From Sinomicrobium oceani (GTDB lineage Bacteria > Bacteroidota > Bacteroidia > Flavobacteriales > Flavobacteriaceae): a stretch of DNA of 64,000 nucleotides. How positions within the stretch are numbered: the first letter of the stretch is position 1; every line of letters starts with the position of its first letter. Positions 1 to 6,862 of the stretch are shown here, piece by piece. Location of the stretch: NCBI RefSeq assembly GCF_900119185.1, contig NZ_FPJE01000003.1, positions 248,001 through 312,000 of the forward strand, read 5' to 3'. Below the pieces are notes generated by a model. That model saw nothing but the letters and a program-made list of their open reading frames with translations, was not told the DNA's origin and made no database searches. A program made the translations under genes and the position numbers.

Positions 1-943
1 CCGGATAATCTTTGGTGTAGTCCGGAAGATCGTTTAGTCCGGGTAAGGCATCGGCTCCTACCAGGTAGACTGTGTCCTTTACCAGGTTGTAAACGGCCAT
101 ATCCATGGTAGTGGTTTCTTCCCCTACCTTTGTCCGGGTATGGAGATCGGTGGTGTAGCCGGAGGTATCGATATAATCGGGTACAACGGTTTTTTGGGAA
201 TCTCCCGTAGTCCTGAGGTTAAAAACCGCAAATTGTTCGTTGGGAGATAACTCCAGGTTGATTACCTGCGCCTTCCCGGAATAGAAGGCATAAGGTTTTT
301 TTGCGGCAGTCATTTCGGTATATTCCCTCGATTTTTCTTTTTTTTCTTCCCGTTCGCTGACCACCCGTAGCAGTTCCAGGTTTTCTTCCCGGAGCCATTG
401 CGCTTTCGGCGATCTTTTTGGGTCTTCTTTGTCCGGAGTCTCTCCCGTACTGATGTGGGTAAGTTGTCTCAAATGTCCGTCGGGGAGGGAATAGGTAAAC
501 AGATTAGTTCCGGAATGGAAAGCTATTTTGTTTTCATCGGCGAGAAATTTCGGATTTCCGATATATCCGTCCATTTGTATGAGCTCTGTTTTTTTTCTTT
601 TACGAATATCGTAGAGAAACAGGCTTTTGCCTTCCGTGTAGAGTTTTTTAGTCCGGTTTTTATTGTAGCTGTCCGTTGCAGGGATCAGGGTCCTGGCTTC
701 GCGGGCAGGGACTTTTTCCAGGGTTCCGGGCGATTTTATCCGGATGCGGTAGAGGGAGTCCGAAGGATCGTTGTCCCTGTTGTATTTGAAGTACAAGGTT
801 TCCCCGTGATCATCCCAGCGTATATCCGAAGGGAAGGTTCCCATCCATTTGGGGTCCTGCATGATCTTTTCCACGCTCAGTTGTTCCTGGGCATGGAGAA
901 CGATACCGGTAAGAAAGAGTAAAAAGGTGATTTTTTTGAACAT
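1..943 (-). CDS. S9-family peptidase (DPP IV-like), N-terminal part; cut by window edge
   Basis: Read on the minus strand from ATG at 943, an open frame runs off the left edge (about 314 codons). It begins with a signal peptide (MFKKITFLLFL, ending near HAQ), followed by a segment typical of S9 peptidases (SVEKIMQDPKWMGTFPSDIRW) and a Trp/Tyr/Asp-rich beta-propeller of the DPP IV N-terminal type. The catalytic alpha/beta-hydrolase domain would lie beyond the edge, so activity cannot be judged. By family it should be an exported serine peptidase cleaving proline-containing oligopeptides in the periplasm. The plus-strand frame in the same place is only its shadow. It is transcribed away from mtaB, sharing a 150-bp intergenic region. 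Confidence 0.8.
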   Translation of the reverse strand, partial: MFKKITFLLFLTGIVLHAQEQLSVEKIMQDPKWMGTFPSDIRWDDHGETLYFKYNRDNDPSDSLYRIRIKSPGTLEKVPAREARTLIPATDSYNKNRTKKLYTEGKSLFLYDIRKRKKTELIQMDGYIGNPKFLADENKIAFHSGTNLFTYSLPDGHLRQLTHISTGETPDKEDPKRSPKAQWLREENLELLRVVSEREEKKEKSREYTEMTAAKKPYAFYSGKAQVINLELSPNEQFAVFNLRTTGDSQKTVVPDYIDTSGYTTDLHTRTKVGEETTTMDMAVYNLVKDTVYLVGADALPGLNDLPDYTKDYP

Positions 944-993
944 GAGAAAAGGATTTAAAAACACAGCTCACGAATCTACAGATTTTTTTTAAC

Positions 994-1021
994 TTGTTTC
1001 TAAATACTTTGAGTAACTTTG
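994..1021 (+). promoter_or_regulatory. Bacteroidota-type promoter for mtaB
   Basis: TTG at 994-996 and TAACTTTG at 1014-1021, separated by 17 bp, match the Bacteroidota consensus (TTG, 17-23 bp, TAnnTTTG). The 5' leader of about 70 nt contains a small hairpin (CCTC-ttc-GAGG near 1058) before the mtaB start. Confidence 0.7.
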
Positions 1022-1096
1022 CACTCCCGAAATCATGTCAAGATGTTAATAATGAGCCTCTTCGAGGGGGAGGGGAAATTGTAATCAGTAAGGAAT

Positions 1097-2434
1097 ATGG
1101 ATCAGAGAAAAAGGGTAGCTTTTTACACGTTGGGATGCAAACTGAATTTTTCGGAAACCTCGACCATAGCCCGGGATTTTAAAGATAAGGGGTTTGACCG
1201 CGTCGATTTTGAAGAAACCGCAGATATTTATGTGATCAATACCTGCTCGGTCACGGAGAATGCGGACCGTCAGTTCAGGCAGGTGGTCAAAAAGGCGTTA
1301 AAACACAATGACCGTGCATTTGTAGCGGCCGTGGGATGTTATGCCCAGTTAAAACCCGAAGAGCTGGCTGCAGTAGATGGCGTAGACCTGGTATTAGGAG
1401 CCACGGAGAAATTCAAGATTACCGATTATATCAATGACCTTTCCAAAAATGATTTCGGCGAAGTACATTCGTGTGAGATCGAGGATGCGGACTTTTACGT
1501 GGGAAGTTATTCCATAGGGGACCGCACCCGTGCTTTTCTGAAAGTGCAGGATGGTTGCGACTATAAGTGTACCTACTGTACCATTCCCCTGGCCCGGGGA
1601 ATATCCCGTAGCGATACCCTGGAAAATGTCTTGCACAATGCCCGGGAGATATCCCGGAAAAACATCCGTGAGATCGTACTTACGGGTGTGAATATAGGAG
1701 ATTACGGAAAAGGGGAGTTCGGGAACAAAAAACACGAACATACTTTTCTCGACCTGGTCAAGGCGCTGGATGAGGTAGAAGGAATAGAAAGATTGCGTAT
1801 ATCTTCGATAGAGCCCAATCTTTTGAAAAACGAGACCATAACATTTGTATCGGAAAGCAGGACGTTTGTGCCGCATTTTCATATCCCGCTACAGTCCGGA
1901 AGTAATGATATTCTTAAAAAGATGCGACGGAGGTATCTCCGGGAATTGTATGTGGACAGGGTGACAAAGATCAGGGAAGTCATGCCACATGCCTGTATCG
2001 GGGTGGATGTTATCGTCGGGTTTCCCGGCGAAACCGATGAACATTTCCTGGAGACATACCATTTTCTGAATGAACTCGATATTTCTTACCTTCATGTATT
2101 TACATATTCCGAGAGGGATAATACCGTTGCTGCCGAAATGGAAGGGGTTGTACCCGGAAAAGTAAGAGCCAAGCGAAGTAAAATGCTTCGCGGGTTATCA
2201 GTGAAAAAGCGCAGGGCCTTTTACGAGAGCCAGCTGGGGACTACCCGGACGGTATTATTCGAAGGAGAAAACAAGTCCGGTTATATTCATGGTTTTACCG
2301 AAAACTATGTGAAGGTTAAGGCTCCGTGGAATCCGGAGCTGGTCAATACCCTTCATACCATAACATTAACGGATATCGATGAAGATGGGTTGGTTCGTTT
2401 TGTATTTACCAAAGAGGAAGTATATGCGTCCTGA
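1097..2434 (+). CDS. mtaB: tRNA t6A37 methylthiotransferase MtaB
   Basis: 445 residues, normal length for MtaB. This radical-SAM enzyme adds a methylthio group to t6A37 of ANN-decoding tRNAs, giving ms2t6A. The N-terminal UPF0004 domain holds the three auxiliary-cluster cysteines (C14 in TLGCKLN, C50 in INTCSVT, C81 in VGCYAQ). The radical-SAM motif CxxxCxxC is at C154, C158 and C161 (DGCDYKCTYC). A TRAM-like C-terminal region follows. The motif TLGCKLNFSE favours MtaB over MiaB or RimO. The ATG at 1097 lies 76 bp after the promoter at 994-1021. Its end overlaps the start of the downstream metallo-beta-lactamase by 11 bp, suggesting translational coupling. Confidence 0.93.
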   Translation: MDQRKRVAFYTLGCKLNFSETSTIARDFKDKGFDRVDFEETADIYVINTCSVTENADRQFRQVVKKALKHNDRAFVAAVGCYAQLKPEELAAVDGVDLVLGATEKFKITDYINDLSKNDFGEVHSCEIEDADFYVGSYSIGDRTRAFLKVQDGCDYKCTYCTIPLARGISRSDTLENVLHNAREISRKNIREIVLTGVNIGDYGKGEFGNKKHEHTFLDLVKALDEVEGIERLRISSIEPNLLKNETITFVSESRTFVPHFHIPLQSGSNDILKKMRRRYLRELYVDRVTKIREVMPHACIGVDVIVGFPGETDEHFLETYHFLNELDISYLHVFTYSERDNTVAAEMEGVVPGKVRAKRSKMLRGLSVKKRRAFYESQLGTTRTVLFEGENKSGYIHGFTENYVKVKAPWNPELVNTLHTITLTDIDEDGLVRFVFTKEEVYAS

Positions 2435-3197
2435 CCGTAATCAAATGTATCCTGTAAAAAGATATAGCAGTGTTTTAGTAGTGTATCTGCTGCTTTTTTT
2501 CGTTGTCGCCTGTGATAACCGGAATAATACTCCTGGTGATTACAGTTCCGATACCTTAAAGGTTTATCGTGTTTCCGATCATGTCTATGTGCATCTTTCC
2601 TACCTGGAGACAGAGAGTTTCGGAAAGGTGGAGTGTAACGGTGCCATATTTTTTGATAATGGCGAGGCTGTTATACTCGATACGCCGGCGGGGCGAGAGG
2701 ACTCGGGAGAATTGATCCGCTGGGTGACGGATTCATTGGGGTGTACCATAAAAGCCGTTGTTCCTACACATTTTCACAAGGATTGCCTGGGTGGACTGCA
2801 GGAATTTCACAGGAAAGACATACCTTCTTATGCGGAGAATGCAACGATTACACTGGCTGCATCTCATGGATTTCCGGTGCCGCAACACGGTTTTGACCAA
2901 TCGCAAACCTTGTGGGCAGGAACTTTGGAAATAGAACTTTCCTGCCGTGGGGCGGGACATACCACAGATAATATTACGGCATATCTCTCCGGTGATCACG
3001 TACTTTTCGGAGGATGCCTGATCAAGGCTTCCGGTGCTTCAAAGGGAAACCTTGAAGATGCCGATGTTGCCGCATGGCCCGAAACGGTGGAGCGTATTAA
3101 ATCTGCGTATCCCGAAGTTAAAATCGTCATTCCCGGACATGGAGACACCGGGGGCAAAGAACTGCTGGATTATACCGAAATACTTTTCCGGTCCTGA
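2424..3197 (+). CDS. Subclass B1 metallo-beta-lactamase, predicted lipoprotein
   Basis: All B1 zinc ligands are present. Numbered from the internal ATG at 2445 they are H109, H111 and D113 (HFHKDCLGG), H172 (GAGHTTDN), C191 (FGGCLIK) and H232 (IPGHGD). The presence of Cys191 and the HxHxDCxGG form point to a true B1 lactamase rather than a generic MBL-fold hydrolase. The N-terminus has a hydrophobic stretch ending in a lipobox-like FVVAC, so a lipid-anchored periplasmic enzyme is expected. ATG 2424 was chosen because AGAGGAAG precedes it; 2445 is the alternative. It overlaps mtaB by 11 bp. By family it would hydrolyse beta-lactams including carbapenems; substrate range cannot be read from sequence. 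Confidence 0.85.
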   Translation: MRPDRNQMYPVKRYSSVLVVYLLLFFVVACDNRNNTPGDYSSDTLKVYRVSDHVYVHLSYLETESFGKVECNGAIFFDNGEAVILDTPAGREDSGELIRWVTDSLGCTIKAVVPTHFHKDCLGGLQEFHRKDIPSYAENATITLAASHGFPVPQHGFDQSQTLWAGTLEIELSCRGAGHTTDNITAYLSGDHVLFGGCLIKASGASKGNLEDADVAAWPETVERIKSAYPEVKIVIPGHGDTGGKELLDYTEILFRS

Positions 3198-3272
3198 GAG
3201 CGGTTTGGTTTCTCATGCAGAATGACTGCCTGAAAAAAAATAATGGTAAAACACCGGTAACGAATGGTCCGG

Positions 3273-3563
3273 TCAGATGCGTATACCTACCGGAAGGAGA
3301 TCCTTGAATTGTTTGTGCTTTCGCAAAAAACGGGCAATCTCCGGACTTGTTGGAACTACACGAAGATTTCTTTCTTCCACGATATGCAATACCGATTCTA
3401 TAAATTCATCCTTTTGGTAGTCCTCGAAATTTTCGGGAAGGACCAGTTTGGTCAGGAAAATCTTCTTATCCTGTGATGAATACTCGATTTTAGCCAGTTT
3501 TCCGTTGATACGGGTTTCGAACTGGCGCAGGAAATCATTGTCTTTGACGGTTACTTCACTCAT
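3273..3563 (-). CDS. Small GNAT-family N-acetyltransferase (YjdJ-like)
   Basis: 96 residues. The central pattern, a strand of bulky residues followed by a helix and then VVPTSPEIARFLRKHKQF near the C-terminus, matches the compact Gcn5-related (Acetyltransf_CG) family, which keeps the acetyl-CoA binding core only. The start at 3563 (MSEVTVKDND) follows a purine-poor leader. A TATCTTTG box on the minus strand at 3852-3859 could drive it through a leader of about 290 nt. The natural substrate of these proteins is generally unknown. Confidence 0.75.
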   Translation of the reverse strand: MSEVTVKDNDFLRQFETRINGKLAKIEYSSQDKKIFLTKLVLPENFEDYQKDEFIESVLHIVEERNLRVVPTSPEIARFLRKHKQFKDLLPVGIRI

Positions 3564-3900
3564 TTTATTATAGTTTTATTTACAGACAGATGTTGTATGT
3601 GTACCTCTCGGATAGCGAACAAAGAAAATCGCCGGACCTGCAGGGTACCGCTGTAGGGATGTGTACAACTCATTTTTCATTTTTAACTCTTCCTGTGCAA
3701 GAATAGTAGGAGAAATGCTTTTTTTTCTTCCGCAAATCCTAAATTTGTAAAGAAATACAACAAAGTTCAGGATTTAAGCGTGTAATGATGTTCCGTAAAA
3801 TGTCGTTTCTGAAAAACGTGCGGAAATCATGGCCTTTACGATTTGTGTATGCAAAGATACGAAAAAATACTAAAAGTCTATTATACAATCATCTAACAAA
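3564..3900. promoter_or_regulatory. Divergent intergenic region with two -7 boxes and a hairpin
   Basis: No open frame of note. A consensus -7 box TATCTTTG lies on the minus strand (3852-3859) and TAAATTTG on the plus strand (3740-3747). An inverted repeat AAATCCT / AGGATTT (3734-3740, 3769-3775) would form a hairpin in the leader of the minus-strand gene. No good -33 TTG was found for either box, so both promoters are tentative. Confidence 0.4.
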
Positions 3901-4566
3901 TTGTCGGAGGAACCTAAAATACCAGTCTATTTTATGCCGGGTATGGCGGCAAGTCCGCTGATATTCGAAAATATTCGTTTACCCGAAGACCAGTTTGAAG
4001 TTCATTATCTCGAATGGATACTTCCCGAGCGGCATGAGTCGTTGCAAAACTATGCAAAGCGTATGTCAGATCTTGTCTTACATGACAATCCCGTGCTTAT
4101 CGGAGTGTCTTTCGGTGGGATGCTGGTACAGGAGATGGCCCGGTGGATAACTGTGCGAAAAGTCATTATTATATCCAGTGTAAAAGACAAAGACGAATTA
4201 CCTGCCAAAATGCTCTTTGCCCGGTATACAGGGATATACAAATTGCTTCCTACTGGCCTGGTGAATAATGTGGAACTACTTGCGAAATACGCATTTGGTG
4301 AGGCTGTGGTAAACCGCCTGGAATTGTACAGGAAATACCTGTCTGTCCGGGATAAGACTTATATCGATTGGGCTATTCATGCTATCGTTTGCTGGAACAG
4401 GACAACGGTGCTTCCTGGAATCGTACATATACACGGAGATAAAGATCCGGTTTTTCCTATTGCGGGTATTAAAGATTGTATCCGGATAAAAAACGGTACG
4501 CATATTATGATCATCAACCGTTTTAAGTGGTTCAACGAACATCTTCCTTCGCTTATTGCGCACTAA
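3901..4566 (+). CDS. Alpha/beta-hydrolase
   Basis: 221 residues starting at TTG (3901); no ATG lies upstream in frame before a stop. The nucleophile elbow is GVSFGG with Ser70, the acid is in HGDKDPVF (about Asp179-181), and His near residue 200 (NGTHIMI) completes the triad. No signal peptide, so cytoplasmic. The short, cap-poor form resembles thioesterase- or esterase-like hydrolases; substrate unknown. It stands alone between the GNAT gene and the lytic transglycosylase. Confidence 0.75.
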   Translation: MSEEPKIPVYFMPGMAASPLIFENIRLPEDQFEVHYLEWILPERHESLQNYAKRMSDLVLHDNPVLIGVSFGGMLVQEMARWITVRKVIIISSVKDKDELPAKMLFARYTGIYKLLPTGLVNNVELLAKYAFGEAVVNRLELYRKYLSVRDKTYIDWAIHAIVCWNRTTVLPGIVHIHGDKDPVFPIAGIKDCIRIKNGTHIMIINRFKWFNEHLPSLIAH

Positions 4567-4672
4567 AATCCGGTTTTATTCGGCTTTTGTAGTATTTAAT
4601 TTTTTTACCTTTACCAAACATTGTATTTTAAAACGTATATGATTGCGGAAAAATCCGCGTTACTGTTAACAA

Positions 4673-5659
4673 ATGATAAAGGTAAAGATGAACGTTATGG
4701 AATGGTTGAAAAAAGCCCTTATGGGTATCGGTATTATTGCATTGGCAGGTTTTTTCCTCGGTTCGGTGCAGGGAGAGGGAAAAGATGGAGTGACAGGCGG
4801 ACAAACTGCTTCTGTAGATGAGGAGCGGAATGATAAAGCGGTCCGGGACTATAATGTGTATGCTATAGATTTTCTGGAAAGCATGAATTTTGCAGGAGAA
4901 CCGGTTCCGCTCGACGAACCCGATATACAGGAGCGAATGGACAGGGAGATTTTGGTGAATACCTACTGGCAATCCAATGGGTTGTTGCTCATAAAACGGG
5001 CGCACAAATACTTTCCTGTTATAGAACCTATCCTGGCTAAGCACGGTATTCCGGACGATTTTAAATACCTGGCTGTTATCGAGAGCGGGCTGCAAAATGT
5101 AGTGTCCCCTGCACGTGCCACAGGATTCTGGCAGATTATGAGCTCGACAGGAAAGGAATACGGCCTGGAAGTGAATGATAATGTCGATGAACGATACCAT
5201 CTCGAGAAATCTACGGAGGCGGCTTGTGAATACCTCAAGAAAGCCAGGGCTCAAATGGGAAGCTGGACGCTGGCGGCTGCGGCATACAATGCCGGAAGGA
5301 CCGGGATATCCAGGCAGCAGGACAGGCAGAAAGAAGCCGATTATTACGATATTCTGCTCGGGGAAGAAACCGGGAGATACCTGTTTCGCATCCTGGCTAT
5401 CAAGGAAATTTTGTCTGATCCGCAGAAATATGGCTTCAATATAGAACAAAGGCACATGTACAGCCTTGTGCCGACCAGAAAAGTTGTGGTAGATTACGAA
5501 ATTGCCGACCTGGCTGACTTTGCTAAAAAAGAAGGGATCAATTATAAAATCCTGAAAATACACAATCCGTGGCTTCGGGAAACCAAACTCAATAATAAGT
5601 CAGGTAAGAAATATATCATCGAGATTCCTGAAAAAGGATATTACCGTGTAAAAAGCTGA
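4673..5659 (+). CDS. Membrane-anchored lytic transglycosylase (MltD-like, GH23)
   Basis: 328 residues. An N-terminal hydrophobic segment (about 17-32) anchors or exports it. The SLT/GH23 domain covers about 115-235, with catalytic Glu137 in AVIESGLQN, the GFWQIM motif and AAYNAG. The family cleaves the MurNAc-GlcNAc bond of peptidoglycan with formation of 1,6-anhydroMurNAc. The last 60 residues resemble a degenerate LysM-like module, as in MltD, but this is uncertain. ATGs at 4688 and 4697 are alternative starts; 4688 has an AAAGGTAAAG stretch just upstream. A strong terminator follows. Confidence 0.85.
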   Translation: MIKVKMNVMEWLKKALMGIGIIALAGFFLGSVQGEGKDGVTGGQTASVDEERNDKAVRDYNVYAIDFLESMNFAGEPVPLDEPDIQERMDREILVNTYWQSNGLLLIKRAHKYFPVIEPILAKHGIPDDFKYLAVIESGLQNVVSPARATGFWQIMSSTGKEYGLEVNDNVDERYHLEKSTEAACEYLKKARAQMGSWTLAAAAYNAGRTGISRQQDRQKEADYYDILLGEETGRYLFRILAIKEILSDPQKYGFNIEQRHMYSLVPTRKVVVDYEIADLADFAKKEGINYKILKIHNPWLRETKLNNKSGKKYIIEIPEKGYYRVKS

Positions 5660-5663
5660 TAAA

Positions 5664-5697
5664 AAAAGCCGGGGTTTTTTGATGCCCCGGCTTTTTT
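5664..5697 (+). terminator. Rho-independent terminator
   Basis: AAAAGCCGGGG (5664-5674) pairs perfectly with CCCCGGCTTTT (5685-5695) and is followed by T residues. A-runs on the other side make it usable in both directions. It closes the lytic transglycosylase unit. Confidence 0.9.
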
Positions 5698-5758
5698 ATG
5701 TTTTTAAGGATCGTGTTTGTTGTCGGTTAAATACGCATGAAGATACGTTTTACCGCCC

Positions 5759-6274
5759 TTAAATCCTTTTCATCTGCTGTTGCATCATTTTGATCTGATC
5801 GGCCAGCATATTTTGTTTATCGAGCTTTTTAGCCTCGTTGAGCAATACGGTAGCTTCCCGTTTTCTTCGTTTCTGCATGGCAATTCCGGCAAGACTGAGT
5901 TTGGCCATAGCCACATCGTAGTTCATGGAAAGCCCGAGCTTCAATGCTTTTTTAAAGTATTTTTCGGCTTGAGTCAGGTTATTCTGCGAAGCCATGATAC
6001 CGCGGAGGTAATTGTAGTACCCCTGTTGCTTTCTGATCAGTGCCGATTCGGGATCCTTGATCTTGTTTAACCATTTGGCAGTTCCCTCGAAATCCTGTTT
6101 GCGCATGCGGAGAAAAGCCATGAGTATCATCTCGTTCCGGAAATAGAGAAAGATAAATACCAGGGAGAGTAATATGAGGAAAATTCCGTTACCTATATTA
6201 CCTTCGATAAACTGATAAACCGCAAAGCCGATAATAAGCGCTGCAATAACTAATTTTAGATTTTTATTGAACAT
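5759..6274 (-). CDS. Membrane protein with TPR-like repeats (DUF2892-like N-terminus)
   Basis: 171 residues. Two membrane segments lie near the N-terminus (about 8-27 and 31-46). The rest is a helical cytoplasmic region with TPR-like helix pairs (NLTQAEKYFKKALKLGL is a typical repeat). The function is not known; such proteins usually serve as scaffolds. A TAACTTTG box on the minus strand at 6315-6322 lies 41 bp before the ATG and may be its promoter. It is convergent with the transglycosylase and divergent from rpmH. Confidence 0.7.
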   Translation of the reverse strand: MFNKNLKLVIAALIIGFAVYQFIEGNIGNGIFLILLSLVFIFLYFRNEMILMAFLRMRKQDFEGTAKWLNKIKDPESALIRKQQGYYNYLRGIMASQNNLTQAEKYFKKALKLGLSMNYDVAMAKLSLAGIAMQKRRKREATVLLNEAKKLDKQNMLADQIKMMQQQMKRI

Positions 6275-6495
6275 TTCATGGTTTTTTATAAACGTACTGT
6301 AGCGAATAAGGTTGCAAAGTTAAAAAAAAGTCATGGAGGAAGCAGTGTCCGTAGCAATTTTCCGTACGGAATATATGGTGATAATGTATTATCTTTGTCA
6401 CGGATATCATCAAGATATAAGAGACTTACGGAATATCAGCAGATTGCCTGTAAAGTTTGAGCGGACCGGGAATGAAATATTTTTTTCAAATGGTT

Positions 6496-6525
6496 TTGGC
6501 AAAGTAAAAACTCTTTGTATATTTG
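6496..6525 (+). promoter_or_regulatory. Promoter of rpmH
   Basis: TTG (6496-6498), a 19-bp spacer and TATATTTG (6518-6525) match the Bacteroidota promoter consensus exactly, 74 bp before the rpmH ATG. Confidence 0.75.
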
Positions 6526-6599
6526 CGCCGCACTTTTGTGAAGGAATCTCGTGCATAATGAATTAGGTATTTTTAAAGAAGATTTTAAGATATTAGACA

Positions 6600-6758
6600 A
6601 TGAAAAGAACATTTCAACCCTCAAAGAGAAAAAGAAGGAACAAGCACGGTTTTAGAGAGAGAATGGCGTCTGCGGACGGTAGAAAAGTGCTTGCCCGAAG
6701 AAGGGCAAAAGGAAGAAAGAAATTAACGGTATCTTCCGAACCAAGGCATAAAAAATAA
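6600..6758 (+). CDS. rpmH: 50S ribosomal protein L34
   Basis: 52 residues: starts [20 protein letters not shown] and ends in a basic tail (SSEPRHKK). The sequence through [21 protein letters not shown] is diagnostic for bL34, which binds 23S rRNA in the large subunit. It has its own consensus promoter (6496-6525) and its own terminator (6782-6817), so it is monocistronic. The usual neighbours rnpA and dnaA are not here, as is common in Bacteroidota. Confidence 0.97.
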   Translation: MKRTFQPSKRKRRNKHGFRERMASADGRKVLARRRAKGRKKLTVSSEPRHKK

Positions 6759-6781
6759 TGCTATTGAAATGCTATTCATAT

Positions 6782-6817
6782 AAAGGTGTTGCTTCTGGAA
6801 GTGACACCTTTTTTTAT
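6782..6817 (+). terminator. Rho-independent terminator of rpmH
   Basis: AAAGGTGT (6782-6789) pairs with ACACCTTT (from 6804), and seven T residues follow. It separates rpmH from carB. Confidence 0.85.
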
Positions 6818-6862
6818 ACCTGATCTACTCATAAATCATATAAATAACACAATACCAAAGAA

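Noticed and set aside
398-922. Plus-strand frame of 174 codons at the left edge
   Set aside because: It lies over the minus-strand S9 peptidase, which has a signal peptide and a family-typical sequence; the plus frame has no protein-like motif.
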